This document shows positions 44,822 to 53,994 of a DNA stretch of 64,000 bases, piece after piece. The first letter of the stretch is position 1; each line of letters starts with the position of its first letter. The notes beneath the pieces are model-generated. The model searched no databases, had not been told where the DNA came from, and saw only the letters and a list, made by a program, of their open reading frames with translations. The translations under genes were made by a program, and so were the position numbers. Origin of the DNA: Streptomyces camelliae. Its GTDB lineage: Bacteria; Actinomycetota; Actinomycetes; Streptomycetales; Streptomycetaceae. The stretch lies in assembly GCF_027625935.1 (NCBI RefSeq), contig NZ_CP115300.1, forward strand, positions 3,534,001-3,598,000. Reading direction: 5' to 3'.

Positions 44822-45483
44822 CACATGTCCTTCTGCGTCCGCGCTCGCGTATGCGTCACAGTTGCGGACGACACCGCGCCACGGCGCGGTTCTCGCTGGG
44901 GCGGGAGCGCGTCGAGGCCGCCGCCCGATTCCGGATCGTCGCCGAGCAGCTCCGCGAGCCGCTTCAGACCTCGGTGCGCGGCGGTGCGTACGGCACCGGC
45001 GCGTTTGCCGAGCGTCTCGGCGGCGGTCTTGGCGTCGAGGCCGACCACCACCCGCAGGACGACCGCCTCGGCCTGGTCCTGCGGGAGCCGCGCGATGAGG
45101 GAGAGGGTGCTGTCGGTGGCGAGGGCCTCCATGGCCTCGCCGGCCGTGTCGGACTCGGCGGCCCGGCCGGTCAGTTCCGTCTCGTCGCCGCCTATGGCGG
45201 GGCGGCGGCCGCGCATCCGTATGTGGTCCAGGGCGCGGTTGCGGGCGATCCGGGCGGCCCAGCCGCGGAACCGGTCGGCGTCCCCGGTGAACCGGTCCAG
45301 GTCACGGGCGATCTGCAGCCAGGCCTCGGAGGCGACGTCCTCGGCATCCGGGTCACCGACCAGGGTGCGGACGTATCCGAGCAGCCGTGGCTGTACGGCG
45401 CGGTACACCGTACGAAATGCGGCCTCGTCGCCGTCCTGTGCCGCACGCACCGCGGCGGTCAGCTCCGCGTCGTCCCCCAGCAC
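44821..45483 (-). CDS. ECF sigma factor A of a tandem pair
   Basis: From GTG 45483 the product has 220 residues. Region 2: DEAAFRTVYRAVQPRLLGYVRTLVGDPDAEDVASEAWLQIARDLDRFTGDADRFRGWAARIARNRALDHIRMRGRRP. Region 4: LPQDQAEAVVLRVVVGLDAKTAAETLGKRAGAVRTAAHRGLKRLAELL. The C-terminus is a basic, unconserved tail. The gene is coupled to the anti-sigma-like gene. It is about half identical by eye to the sigma factor encoded at 45750-46328, so the two arose by tandem duplication. Confidence 0.92.
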   Translation of the reverse strand: MLGDDAELTAAVRAAQDGDEAAFRTVYRAVQPRLLGYVRTLVGDPDAEDVASEAWLQIARDLDRFTGDADRFRGWAARIARNRALDHIRMRGRRPAIGGDETELTGRAAESDTAGEAMEALATDSTLSLIARLPQDQAEAVVLRVVVGLDAKTAAETLGKRAGAVRTAAHRGLKRLAELLGDDPESGGGLDALPPQREPRRGAVSSATVTHTRARTQKDM

Positions 45484-45749
45484 CGCACTCCCTTACGCCT
45501 GTTTCCCGGTCCGGCGCGAAAGGCACGTTACGGCGTGAAAGCGGTTCTCGTCCATGTCCGTCGACGGGTCTGTAGACGATGCAACCATCCCGTGACCGGG
45601 CCCGGAAGTGCGCAGGATGCGGGCCGGACGGGACCGGGGTGTGACAGAAAACGCACTCACGGCGCTGAAGAGAGTACGGGCCGTGCGCGGCCCGTCCGCG
45701 CGACGGCCGGGGCCTCTCCTGTGGGGGGTGGCGGCCCCGGCCGTTGCCG

Positions 45750-46328
45750 TTAGCTCTCTACTCCCCACTCGCGGGCGAGGCGTTTCAGCCCCCGGTGTGT
45801 GGCCGTCCGTACGGCGCCGGGCCGCTTGCCGAGGACGCGGGCGGCGGCCGGGCTGTCCAGGCCGACGACGACCCGCAGCAGTACCGCCTCCGCCTGGTCG
45901 CGGGGCAGCCCCTGGACCAGTTCGAGGGCGCGCACGGTGGACAGGGACTCCAGCGCCTGCTCGTGGGTGCTGTGCTGTGCGGGCAGGTCCAGTACGTCCT
46001 GTTCGAGCGCGGTCGCCCGGGGGCGTACCCGCTGTCTGCGCAGATGGTCCAGCGCCCGGTGCCGGGCGATGGTGGCGGTCCAGCCACGGAAGCCCGCGCC
46101 GTCGCCCGTGAACCGCCCCAGGTCACGGGCGATCTCCAGCCAGGCGTCGGAGGTCACGTCCTCGGCGTCGTCGCCGACGATGCCGCGCACATAGCCGAGC
46201 AGTCCCGGCTGGACGATCCGGTACGCGACCGCGAAGGCGGCCTCGTCGCCCTCCTGGGCCCGCGCGACGGCCTCCCCCAGCTCACCGTCGTACGCCCGCA
46301 GGCGCCGGCGTTCCCCTCCGTGGCCCAA
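45750..46328 (-). CDS. ECF sigma factor B of the tandem pair
   Basis: The product has 192 residues from TTG 46328, behind GAGGAC; no ATG or GTG lies between it and the conserved DGELGEAVARAQEGDEAAFAVAYRIVQPGLLGYVRGIVGDDAEDVTSDAWLEIARDLGRFTGDGAGFRGWTATIARHRALDHL. Region 4 is LPRDQAEAVLLRVVVGLDSPAAARVLGKRPGAVRTATHRGLKRL. Unlike its paralog it has no adjacent membrane anti-sigma gene. The intergenic 45484-45749 between the two shows no gene. Confidence 0.88.
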   Translation of the reverse strand: MGHGGERRRLRAYDGELGEAVARAQEGDEAAFAVAYRIVQPGLLGYVRGIVGDDAEDVTSDAWLEIARDLGRFTGDGAGFRGWTATIARHRALDHLRRQRVRPRATALEQDVLDLPAQHSTHEQALESLSTVRALELVQGLPRDQAEAVLLRVVVGLDSPAAARVLGKRPGAVRTATHRGLKRLAREWGVES

Positions 46329-46403
46329 GAACCGTCCTCGTCCGTACCGATGTCCTCGCGTTCCGCGTCTCCCCCAGCGACATCAGCGTCACGGCTCACA
46401 TAA

Positions 46404-46788
46404 GTGTCACAGCCGGCCAGGAAGGGGCTTGAGCTGCTGCCGGACGCGGCCGCCCCCCTGGAGCACGTGCCGGTCAGGCTGCGGAGCTGGGCGAACCCCC
46501 TGACCTCGCCGTGCCCCTCGTGCACGTCACGGGCACGGAGCCGGCCGCGGTGCGCTGGGACTTCGCCGGCCGGCCGGCCGCACCCGAGGCCGGCCTCGAC
46601 GCCTGCGGGACCCGGGGCGCGTTCGTCACGCTGCGCCTGAACGCCCGCGACCTCGATCTGGAGGAGCCCGCGCCGGACCACACGCTCTTCCGTCCACGTC
46701 AAACAGGTCGAGGCCGCGCGGGCCCCCTGGCCGGCCGCGCAGGTGGGGCAGCGGGTGATCGGCGACCTGGTGATGGCGCCCTACTGAC
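46404..46788 (+). pseudogene. Possible decayed gene read in several frames
   Basis: Coding-like sequence appears in successive frames on the plus strand. One frame gives LVHVTGTEPAAVRWDFAGRPAAPEAGLDACGTRGAFVTLRLNARDLDLEEPAPDHTLF (about 46511-46690). Near 46690 the likely continuation shifts to HVKQVEAARAPWPAAQVGQRVIGDLVMAPY, ending at TGA 46786-46788. No intact start is seen. I do not recognise the family. The shift could also be chance in GC-rich DNA, so confidence is low. Confidence 0.4.
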
Positions 46789-46803
46789 GGCTCGGCGGGC
46801 GGC

Positions 46804-47205
46804 TCAGCGGGCGGTGGCCGCGTCGCGGCACAGCAGGCGCAGCGAGCCGTGGCCGCCGTAGGCGCGGCGGGCCTCGTCGATGGGGTCCCAGATCCGGCCG
46901 TCGGGGGTGCGCACCCAGTACTCGCCGCCGGTCGCCCACCACTCGGCGCCGGTCTCGCGGACGATCACCTCGCCGGCGTAGGCGCCGAAACCGCGCAGCG
47001 CATTCTGGACGGCGCCGTGCGGCGGGCCCTCGCGGCGGATGTCCTCGATCATGCGGTCCACCCGCCACAGGCTCTGCGCCGAGTAGTCGAGCCGGACGCG
47101 GGCGCCCTCGCGCACCATCGCCACGGTGTCGGCGGCCCACCGCACCGGCTTCGCCGCGGCATGCGGCCGGGTGTCCTGCTGTGCTGTCACGTCCTGGGCT
47201 GTCAC
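46804..47205 (-). CDS. Conserved hypothetical protein
   Basis: From GTG 47205 the product has 133 residues: a polar N-terminus, then TVAMVREGARVRLDYSAQSLWRVDRMIEDIRREGPPHGAVQNALRGFGAYAGEVIVRETGAEWWATGGEYWVRTPDGRIWDPIDEARRAYGGHGSLRLL. The segment FGAYAGEVIVRETGAEW is seen in a family of unannotated actinobacterial proteins of this size. No signal peptide or membrane segment. It is 120 bases downstream of the next gene on the same strand. Confidence 0.7.
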   Translation of the reverse strand: MTAQDVTAQQDTRPHAAAKPVRWAADTVAMVREGARVRLDYSAQSLWRVDRMIEDIRREGPPHGAVQNALRGFGAYAGEVIVRETGAEWWATGGEYWVRTPDGRIWDPIDEARRAYGGHGSLRLLCRDAATAR

Positions 47206-47324
47206 ATAGGGAAGAGCGACCCGGCGCGATCATCCGTCACGCGATTCGGGAACGTTTCGCCAACCGTCGCAGGACCGCCCCACGTCCGCCGCAGAGCGCT
47301 CACAGGATCGCCGTAGCCAGGCAC

Positions 47325-47882
47325 TCACAGGGCACTGCGCGCCCGCCGCGACACCACCGCGCGCAGCACCCGGCGGCCCTCGACCGACAGTTCCAGGGCG
47401 CCGCGCAGCCCGTGCTTGCCGTGTTCGGTGACCAGGTCCAGCACGGCCCGCTGGCGGCGCAGCTCCGCGGCGACCAGCGGTGGCAGCTCCTCGGTGGCGC
47501 CCGCGCGGCCGGCGTCGAGCCCGTCGACGGCGGAGGTGGCGTCCGCCGCGGGGTCGAGCAGCCGGTGGATGCGCAGGGAGGCGACCGAGCAGGCGTCGGC
47601 CCAGGGCCGTACCGCTTCGGCGGTGCGCTCGGCCGGGGCCGCGTCCAGCATGCGGCGGGCCAGCCGCACGGCCTCGTCGTCCTCGGACTCCCCGGCGCCG
47701 AGGGTGTCCCGGGCCCGCGCCAGGCCCGGACCCCAGTCGGAGCCGTCGGCGAGGCTCGCCCACAGGGGGCGCAGCAGCTCGTCGTCGGCGCCGAGCAGCG
47801 GCAGGCACCGATCCAAACAAGCCAACCCGCTGGCGGCCAGTCCGCGTTCGTCGGCCTGCGCGATCCGTTCCACCAGGCTCAT
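47325..47882 (-). CDS. Conserved hypothetical, mostly alpha-helical protein
   Basis: The product has 185 residues: MSLVERIAQADERGLAASGLACLDRCLPLLGADDELLRPLWASLADG, RARDTLGAGESEDDEAVRLARRMLDAAPAERTAEAVRPWADACSVASLRIHRLLDPAAD, LVAAELRRQRAVLDLVTEHGKHGLRGALELSVEGRRVLRAVVSRR. It is helical and soluble, with two Cys near residue 20 and none metal-like. Orthologues occur across Streptomyces; the function is unknown. Codon bias (G/C third positions) is strong, supporting coding. Confidence 0.75.
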   Translation of the reverse strand: MSLVERIAQADERGLAASGLACLDRCLPLLGADDELLRPLWASLADGSDWGPGLARARDTLGAGESEDDEAVRLARRMLDAAPAERTAEAVRPWADACSVASLRIHRLLDPAADATSAVDGLDAGRAGATEELPPLVAAELRRQRAVLDLVTEHGKHGLRGALELSVEGRRVLRAVVSRRARSAL

Positions 47883-47973
47883 GGAAGCCTCCCTCGCCGG
47901 GGCGCCGCCTTTACGGAGCCCGCACTTCCCCTTACTGCGTGCGACAGCGCGGGAGTGTCACAGCAGTAAGGTT

Positions 47974-48705
47974 TCAGCCAAAGGCCGGAGCCGGGGCCTG
48001 GGCCAGCGCCTGACCCGCGAGGGCCTTGCGGTGCTGCATCCGGGTCAGCCGGACGACCACCACGATGGCGAGAACGCCGGCCGCGACGCCGACCGCGTCG
48101 GAGAACAGCATCTGCTCGACGGCGTTCCGCAGCAGTCTCGCCGTGTGGGCGTGCTCCATGGTCACGTTCGCGACGTAGCCGGTGAGGAGGTCGACGATCC
48201 ACAGCGTCCACCAGGCGTTGACCCACCCGTGCCCGGTCCGCGCGCCCCATGGCACGCTGGCATCCCAGGTCTCCAGGACGATCCGGCGCGGGAACCACAG
48301 GTGGACGACCGGGCAGAACCAGCCGCCGATCACCCAGCCGCGCCGCATGCTGTGCGCGGACCGGTCGAACGCCTCGGCGTTCACCCGCACCCGCCACAGC
48401 CAGCACAGGTAGACGACGGCCGTCGCTATCAGCGTCCACGTCTGGGCGTGGCCGGCGACGGTGTAGAGAGCGTCGACCTGATGGACCCGGTGCAGGACGT
48501 CGTCACCCCTGGCGCCGTCGGCGATGTCACCGGCGACGTTCATCTCCTGCACATCCGCGGCGCAGGCGAACAGGTCCGCGGCGATGGCCAGTCCCAGCAG
48601 AGCGGCGGTGGCCCGGCCGAGCCCGACGGGCGAGCGGAGCACGGCACCGGGCACGAACGGCGGTGCGGGCGGCGGTGCGGACGGTGCGGGCATGGGTGAG
48701 GTCAC
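47974..48705 (-). CDS. DUF4328 integral membrane protein
   Basis: GTG 48705, nine bases after GGGGGGA, gives 243 residues; ATG 48693 is the alternative. After a Pro-rich start (MPAPSAPPPAPPF) come four transmembrane segments: TAALLGLAIAADLFACAADV, IATAVVYLCWLWRVRVN, WVNAWWTLWIVDLLTGYV and VAAGVLAIVVVVRLT. The loop ALYTVAGHAQTWTLIATAVVYLCWLWRVRVNAEAFDRSAHSMRRGWVIGGWFCPVVHLWFPRRIVLETWDAS is the DUF4328 signature. The function is unknown. An open frame continues upstream antisense to the hexosaminidase but is not part of it. Confidence 0.85.
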   Translation of the reverse strand: MTSPMPAPSAPPPAPPFVPGAVLRSPVGLGRATAALLGLAIAADLFACAADVQEMNVAGDIADGARGDDVLHRVHQVDALYTVAGHAQTWTLIATAVVYLCWLWRVRVNAEAFDRSAHSMRRGWVIGGWFCPVVHLWFPRRIVLETWDASVPWGARTGHGWVNAWWTLWIVDLLTGYVANVTMEHAHTARLLRNAVEQMLFSDAVGVAAGVLAIVVVVRLTRMQHRKALAGQALAQAPAPAFG

Positions 48706-48807
48706 GAAGAGGTCCCCCCGGACGGTGATGGCGGCTGACGCGCGGCCTCCCCTGGCCGCACAGCGCGAACACCGGAACATACGGCCGAACGGCGCCACGC
48801 GTCCACC

Positions 48808-48866
48808 CGGTTGCGTTCGGCTCGGTTGCGGTCGGCCCGGTTCCGTCGGCCCGGTTCCGCTCAGCC
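48808..48866. repeat. Four imperfect 14-15 bp tandem units
   Basis: CGGTT(G/C)CG..(T)CGGCC-like units start at 48808, 48823, 48838 and 48852. The last overlaps the stop codon of the hexosaminidase gene (48861-48863). Confidence 0.65.
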
Positions 48867-50528
48867 CAGCCGGTTCGCCAGCGCCTGGAAGTCCGCCCAG
48901 GACAGCGACGGCCTGCCCGGGTCCCACAGCTTCTGCACCGTGGCCCGCAGCGGCATCCGGATCCCCGCCGCGACCTGCGCCTCGCTCTGGGCGTTCGGGA
49001 AGTCGCACCAGAGCGCGAACGACCCGCCGAGGATCTGCCCGTCGTACCGCGCCGGTACAGCGGCCGTGCCGCGCAGCACCCGCGGGTCCCACTGCTCGTA
49101 GATCCGCTGTCCGGTCGGATAGACGAAGGTCTGCGGCTGGCCGAGGACGTAGTAGAGGAACTCGTCGTTGTAGTTGAGGACCTTCCGGCCCGCGCTCAGA
49201 TACTCCACCGGCGGCCGGGCGCCCAGCTCCTTGCCGGTCCAGTACGCCACCTGGAGGTCCCCCGCGGCCTGCACGGACGTCCCGCGGTAGAAGCCGTCGT
49301 TCCAGGCCCGCAGGGTCCTGCCGTGGGCGCGGACGGTGCCGGCGCGGTCGTTCAGCCAGCCGGTGGCGAGGTCGGCGACCGTGCCGGAGGCGCCGTACTT
49401 CTGCCGCGCGGCGGCCGCGAGCTGCGGATACAGGGCCTGCGGATCCTTGGCCGTCAGCGCCTGGTACTCGTCGCCGCCGAGGTGCCACTGGTCGCCGGTG
49501 AACAGGCCCGCGTACTCGTTCAGCAGATCGTCGACGAGCTTCGCGGAGGCGTCCTTGGAGATGTCGATCGCGCCCTTCGCCGGCACGCCGTTCACGTTGC
49601 GCAGCCGCAGATCCGGGTGCGCGGCGAGCACGGCCCCCAGATGCCCCGGCGAGTCGATCTCGGGCACGACCGTGATGTGCCGGCTGTCCGCCAGCTCCAC
49701 GATCCGCTTGACCTGCGCCTTGGTGAGGTGGTCCGCGGACACGATCTCGGGGTGGCTGCTGGACTCGATCCGGAAGGCCTGGTCGTCGGAGAAGTGCAGT
49801 CCCAGCTCGTTGAACTTCAGGTCCCCCAGCTCCCGTATCCGGTCCTCGATCCAGGACTCGGAGAACGGTTTGCGCGCGATGTCCAGCATGAACCCGCGTA
49901 CCGGTTTGGCCGGTTCGTCCCGTACGACCCCCTCCGGTGCCGTACCGCCGCCGTGGACCTCCTGCTTCAGTGTGCGGGTGCCGTAGAAGACACCGGCCTC
50001 GCCGGGCCCGCTGATGTCGACCCGCCCCTCGCGGACGGTCATGCTGTACGACTCCTGGTTCCCGCCCCCGCCGCCGAGCGCGAGCCGCACGTCCCCCGCC
50101 TGCACGTCCTCCTTCTCCCCCGCGTAGGTGAGCCCGAGCTCCCCGGCCAGCAGCCGCCCCTCGTCGGCCAGCTCGGCGTCGCTCACCACCACCCGGTCGG
50201 CCTTCCGCGGCTGCCAGCCGGGCCCGCGCGCCGGGGTGAAGGCGCTCACCGCGGGGATCGTCCGGGGCGCCCGGGACAGCGGATAGGACCGGCTCGGCGT
50301 GGGACTCGCCGAGGAAGGTGCGGCCGCCGTACCGGAGCCGGTCCCGGCCGCCCGCCCGGAGGACGACGGGACCGCGCCCCCCTCCGCCTTCTTTCCGTCA
50401 CCGCCACCGGAGGAGGCCCACACGCCGACCCCCGTGCCGAGTGCGACGGTCCCGACGAACGCGGCGGCCACCACGGCCCGCTTCCGCACCGCCTGCTGCG
50501 CCGAAACGCGGCGCCTGTGCTGGGTCAC
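48861..50528 (-). CDS. Family 20 beta-N-acetylhexosaminidase (membrane-anchored or secreted)
   Basis: The product has 555 residues. An N-terminal basic part and a hydrophobic segment (RAVVAAAFVGTVALGTGVGVWAS) form a signal/anchor, then a Ser/Gly/Pro linker. The small GH20b domain is followed by the barrel: KPVRGFMLDIARKPFSESWIEDRIRELGDLKFNELGLHFSDDQAF, HITVVPEIDSPGHLGAVLAAHPDL, and the catalytic pair in GDQWHLGGDEYQAL (Asp-Glu). It releases terminal GlcNAc from chitooligosaccharides or glycans outside the cell. No DasR-type dre site is visible upstream, although many GlcNAc genes of Streptomyces carry one. Confidence 0.92.
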   Translation of the reverse strand: MTQHRRRVSAQQAVRKRAVVAAAFVGTVALGTGVGVWASSGGGDGKKAEGGAVPSSSGRAAGTGSGTAAAPSSASPTPSRSYPLSRAPRTIPAVSAFTPARGPGWQPRKADRVVVSDAELADEGRLLAGELGLTYAGEKEDVQAGDVRLALGGGGGNQESYSMTVREGRVDISGPGEAGVFYGTRTLKQEVHGGGTAPEGVVRDEPAKPVRGFMLDIARKPFSESWIEDRIRELGDLKFNELGLHFSDDQAFRIESSSHPEIVSADHLTKAQVKRIVELADSRHITVVPEIDSPGHLGAVLAAHPDLRLRNVNGVPAKGAIDISKDASAKLVDDLLNEYAGLFTGDQWHLGGDEYQALTAKDPQALYPQLAAAARQKYGASGTVADLATGWLNDRAGTVRAHGRTLRAWNDGFYRGTSVQAAGDLQVAYWTGKELGARPPVEYLSAGRKVLNYNDEFLYYVLGQPQTFVYPTGQRIYEQWDPRVLRGTAAVPARYDGQILGGSFALWCDFPNAQSEAQVAAGIRMPLRATVQKLWDPGRPSLSWADFQALANRLG

Positions 50529-50683
50529 CCTGCCAACCTACGACCGTTCCGCCGTTCACCCGTCACTCAGAAGTTCTGAAACTCTTCCGTACGAGTGAAA
50601 TTCAGGCATCTCACGGACACGCTGTGACCACTCTCGATAACCTGACGACACACCTTTCACAGCACATCCCCTGCCGCACCCAT

Positions 50684-51238
50684 GTGACGCGAGGACCCAC
50701 GCTGCCCGCCCATCGTCTCCCCTCTCTCCCCAAGCCCCTGGACGCCTTCAACACGGCACCCGCCGACGAGGCCCGCGCGCTCCTCCTGCACTGCCTGCAC
50801 AGCCTGCGCTGGTCCCACCGCATCACCGACCACCGCCCCTACCCCGACCTGGACTCTCTCCTGGCGGCAGCGGACGAGGCGGCGTACGACCTTTCACCGG
50901 CCGACTTGTCGGAGGCGCTGGCGCGAGAGTCGCTCCCCGAACTGCCCGAAGGCACCTACTCGGCAGCCCACATGGCCCTGGGCGCGGCACACGCGGCGTA
51001 CGAGGCTCGATTCGGGCACGTGTTCGTCCTCTACCTGGGTGACACCCCTCCGGACGAATCCCTCGACCGCATCCTCGAAGCCATCCGATCACGATTGACA
51101 AACGATCCGGAGGAGGAACGGGTAGTGGCGGCAGAGGAACTCCGGCGCCTTGCCGGAGGCAGACTCGCAGCCTGCTTGCGGAACACCGGCCGTAACCCAT
51201 CCGGTGCCAGTTTGATCACACAGGTAGGCCCCCCGTAA
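50684..51238 (+). CDS. OHCU decarboxylase-like protein (ureide pathway)
   Basis: GTG 50684 gives 184 residues, near the family size; GTG 50624 would add 20 residues of non-family, less GC-biased sequence. Family landmarks are LDAFNTAPADEARALLLHCLHSLRWSHRITDHRPYPDLDSLLAAADEAAYDLSPADLSEALARESLP and GTYSAAHMALGAAHAAYEARFGHVFVLYLGDTPPDESLDRILEAIRSRLTNDPEEERVVAAEELRRLAGGRL. OHCU decarboxylase makes S-allantoin from the last urate intermediate. Other uricase pathway genes are not adjacent, but purine salvage genes are in the window. Confidence 0.85.
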   Translation: MTRGPTLPAHRLPSLPKPLDAFNTAPADEARALLLHCLHSLRWSHRITDHRPYPDLDSLLAAADEAAYDLSPADLSEALARESLPELPEGTYSAAHMALGAAHAAYEARFGHVFVLYLGDTPPDESLDRILEAIRSRLTNDPEEERVVAAEELRRLAGGRLAACLRNTGRNPSGASLITQVGPP

Positions 51239-51351
51239 GCGCCGCCGCGCCGCATGGATACCATGCAGAGGGCCGGTGGACCGTACCCGGCCGGGCCCGA
51301 CCGACACCGAAGCCGGCGCGGCCCTAGTCCCCGCTCCCGGAGGGTTCTTCC

Positions 51352-51732
51352 GTGCCGGCTGGAACGCTGTACCGCGGCCGGGAAGGAATGTGGTCCTGGG
51401 TGGCTCACCGAGTCACCGGCGTCCTCATCTTCTTCTTCCTGTTCGTTCACGTGCTGGACACCGCTCTCGTGCGTGTCTCCCCCGAGGACTACGACAAGGT
51501 CGTAGCCACGTACAAGACGCCGATCGTCGCGCTGCTGGAGTACGGCCTCGTCGCCGCCATCCTCTTCCACGCGCTCAACGGCCTGCGCGTCATCGCCGTC
51601 GACTTCTGGTCGAAGGGCCCGCGCTACCAGAAGCAGATGTTCTGGACCGTGATGGGCGTGTGGATCGTCCTGATGGTCGGGGCCATCTACCCCGTCCTCG
51701 GTCACGCCGCTCGTGTTCTGTTCGGGAGCTGA
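51352..51732 (+). CDS. sdhC: Succinate dehydrogenase cytochrome b556 subunit
   Basis: GTG 51352 gives 126 residues. RGREGMWSWVAHRVTGVLIFFFLFVHVLDTALVRV includes the Ser-Xaa3-His-Arg-Xaa-Thr-Gly quinone-site signature and a haem-ligand His. Three transmembrane helices. First gene of sdhCDAB; the sdhD start is six bases downstream. Confidence 0.95.
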   Translation: MPAGTLYRGREGMWSWVAHRVTGVLIFFFLFVHVLDTALVRVSPEDYDKVVATYKTPIVALLEYGLVAAILFHALNGLRVIAVDFWSKGPRYQKQMFWTVMGVWIVLMVGAIYPVLGHAARVLFGS

Positions 51733-51737
51733 CGCCC

Positions 51738-52220
51738 ATGTCCGCCACTGAAACCACCGCGTCCGGTATCGGCCCCGTCGAGGGCGGCGCCGTCTACACC
51801 GTCGACAACCCGGCCCCGCTGATCGAGGCCCCGCGCAAGCGCACGAAGAAGACCCCGAAGTCGACCCGGGGCAACTTCGAGCTGGCCGCCTGGCTGTTCA
51901 TGCGTCTGTCCGGCATCGTGCTGGTCGTCCTGGTCCTCGGCCACCTGCTGATCCAGCTCGTGCTGGACGGCGGTGTCTCCAAGATCGGCTTCGCCTTCGT
52001 GGCCGGCCGCTGGGCCTCCCCGTTCTGGCAGGTCTGGGACCTGCTGATGCTGTGGCTCGCGATGCTGCACGGCGCCAACGGCCTGCGCACGGTCATCAAC
52101 GACTACGCCGAGCGTGCCGCCTCCCGTATGTGGCTGAAGGCTCTGCTCTACACCGCCACGGTGTTCACCATCCTGCTGGGCACGCTGGTGATCTTCACCT
52201 TCGACCCGAACATCCGCTAG
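51738..52220 (+). CDS. sdhD: Succinate dehydrogenase hydrophobic membrane anchor subunit
   Basis: ATG 51738 follows GGGAGCTGACGCCC; the product has 160 residues. A hydrophilic N-terminus of about 50 residues precedes three helices: [53 protein letters not shown] and [23 protein letters not shown]. His residues in GHLLIQ and MLHGANG are candidate haem ligands. With SdhC it anchors the flavoprotein and iron-sulfur subunits. Confidence 0.93.
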   Translation: MSATETTASGIGPVEGGAVYTVDNPAPLIEAPRKRTKKTPKSTRGNFELAAWLFMRLSGIVLVVLVLGHLLIQLVLDGGVSKIGFAFVAGRWASPFWQVWDLLMLWLAMLHGANGLRTVINDYAERAASRMWLKALLYTATVFTILLGTLVIFTFDPNIR

Positions 52221-52239
52221 GCACGGGGCTGCGAGAATC

Positions 52240-53994
52240 ATGAAGATCCACAAGTACGACACCGTCATCGTCGGCGCCGGTGGCGCGGGCATGCGCGCCG
52301 CCATCGAGGCGACGAAGCGCAGCCGCACCGCCGTGCTGACCAAGCTCTACCCCACCCGCTCCCACACGGGCGCCGCGCAGGGCGGTATGGCCGCCGCGCT
52401 CGCCAACGTGGAGGAGGACAACTGGGAGTGGCACACCTTCGACACGGTCAAGGGCGGTGACTACCTGGTCGACCAGGACGCCGCCGAGATCCTGGCGAAG
52501 GAGGCCATCGACGCCGTCCTCGACCTGGAGAAGATGGGCCTGCCGTTCAACCGCACCAAGGACGGCACGATCGACCAGCGCCGGTTCGGCGGTCACAGCC
52601 GTAACCACGGCGAGGCCCCGGTCCGCCGGTCCTGCTACGCCGCGGACCGCACCGGCCACATGATCCTCCAGACGCTGTACCAGAACTGCGTCAAGGAAGG
52701 CGTGGAATTCTTCAACGAGTTCTACGTCCTGGACCAGCTGATCACCGAGGAGGACGGCGTCCGGAAGTCCGCCGGTGTCGTGGCCTACGAGCTGGCGACC
52801 GGCGAGATCCACATCTTCCAGGCGAAGGCCGTCATCTACGCCTCCGGCGGCACCGGCAAGTTCTTCAAGGTGACCTCCAACGCGCACACCCTCACCGGTG
52901 ACGGCCAGGCGGCCGTCTACCGTCGGGGTCTGCCGCTGGAGGACATGGAGTTCTTCCAGTTCCACCCGACCGGCATCTGGCGCATGGGCATCCTGCTGAC
53001 GGAGGGCGCCCGTGGTGAGGGCGGCATCCTCCGCAACAAGGACGGCGAGCGCTTCATGGAGAAGTACGCGCCGGTCATGAAGGACCTCGCGTCCCGTGAC
53101 GTCGTCTCCCGCTCCATCTACACGGAGATCCGCGAGGGCCGCGGCTGCGGTCCCGAGGGCGACCACGTCTACCTGGACCTCACCCACCTCCCGCCGGAGC
53201 AGCTGGACGCCAAGCTGCCCGACATCACCGAGTTCGCGCGGACGTACCTGGGCATCGAGCCGTACACGGACCCGATCCCGATCCAGCCGACCGCGCACTA
53301 CGCGATGGGCGGCATCCCGACGAACGTCGAGGGTGAGGTCCTGTCGGACAACACCACGGTCGTCCCGGGCCTGTACGCGGCCGGCGAGGTCGCCTGTGTG
53401 TCCGTGCACGGCGCCAACCGTCTGGGCACCAACTCGCTGCTGGACATCAACGTCTTCGGCCGGCGCGCGGGCATCGCCGCCGCCGAGTACGCCCACAAGG
53501 CGGACTTCGTCGAGCTCCCGGAGAACCCGGAGGCGTTCGTCGTCGAGCAGATCGAGCGGCTGCGCAACTCCACCGGCAACGAGCGGGTGGCCACGATCCG
53601 TCGCGAGCTGCAGGAGACCATGGACGCCAACGTCATGGTGTTCCGCACCGAGCAGACGATCAAGACGGCCGTCGAGAAGATCGCCGAGCTGCGCGAGCGC
53701 TACAAGAACGTGGCGATCCAGGACAAGGGCAAGCGGTTCAACACGGACCTGCTGGAGGCCATCGAGCTGGGCAACCTGCTCGACCTGGCCGAGGTCATGG
53801 CCGTCTCCGCCCTGGCCCGCAAGGAGTCCCGCGGCGGTCACTACCGCGAGGACTACCCCAACCGCGACGACGTCAACTTCATGCGCCACACCATGGCGTA
53901 CCGCGAGGTGGGCGACGACGGCGCCGAGTCCATCCGTCTCGACTACAAGCCGGTCGTCCAGACCCGCTACCAGCCGATGGAGCGTAAGTACTGA
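52240..53994 (+). CDS. sdhA: Succinate dehydrogenase flavoprotein subunit
   Basis: The product has 584 residues. [21 protein letters not shown] is the FAD Rossmann motif; [14 protein letters not shown] carries the His that binds FAD covalently; the active-site regions ending [21 protein letters not shown] and [12 protein letters not shown] are intact. It oxidises succinate to fumarate in the citric acid cycle. It is 19 bases downstream of sdhD and overlaps sdhB by one base. Confidence 0.97.
   Translation: MKIHKYDTVIVGAGGAGMRAAIEATKRSRTAVLTKLYPTRSHTGAAQGGMAAALANVEEDNWEWHTFDTVKGGDYLVDQDAAEILAKEAIDAVLDLEKMGLPFNRTKDGTIDQRRFGGHSRNHGEAPVRRSCYAADRTGHMILQTLYQNCVKEGVEFFNEFYVLDQLITEEDGVRKSAGVVAYELATGEIHIFQAKAVIYASGGTGKFFKVTSNAHTLTGDGQAAVYRRGLPLEDMEFFQFHPTGIWRMGILLTEGARGEGGILRNKDGERFMEKYAPVMKDLASRDVVSRSIYTEIREGRGCGPEGDHVYLDLTHLPPEQLDAKLPDITEFARTYLGIEPYTDPIPIQPTAHYAMGGIPTNVEGEVLSDNTTVVPGLYAAGEVACVSVHGANRLGTNSLLDINVFGRRAGIAAAEYAHKADFVELPENPEAFVVEQIERLRNSTGNERVATIRRELQETMDANVMVFRTEQTIKTAVEKIAELRERYKNVAIQDKGKRFNTDLLEAIELGNLLDLAEVMAVSALARKESRGGHYREDYPNRDDVNFMRHTMAYREVGDDGAESIRLDYKPVVQTRYQPMERKY

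Noticed and set aside
50529-50683. DasR-type operator upstream of the hexosaminidase
   Set aside because: No sequence close to the known dre palindrome was found in the gap.
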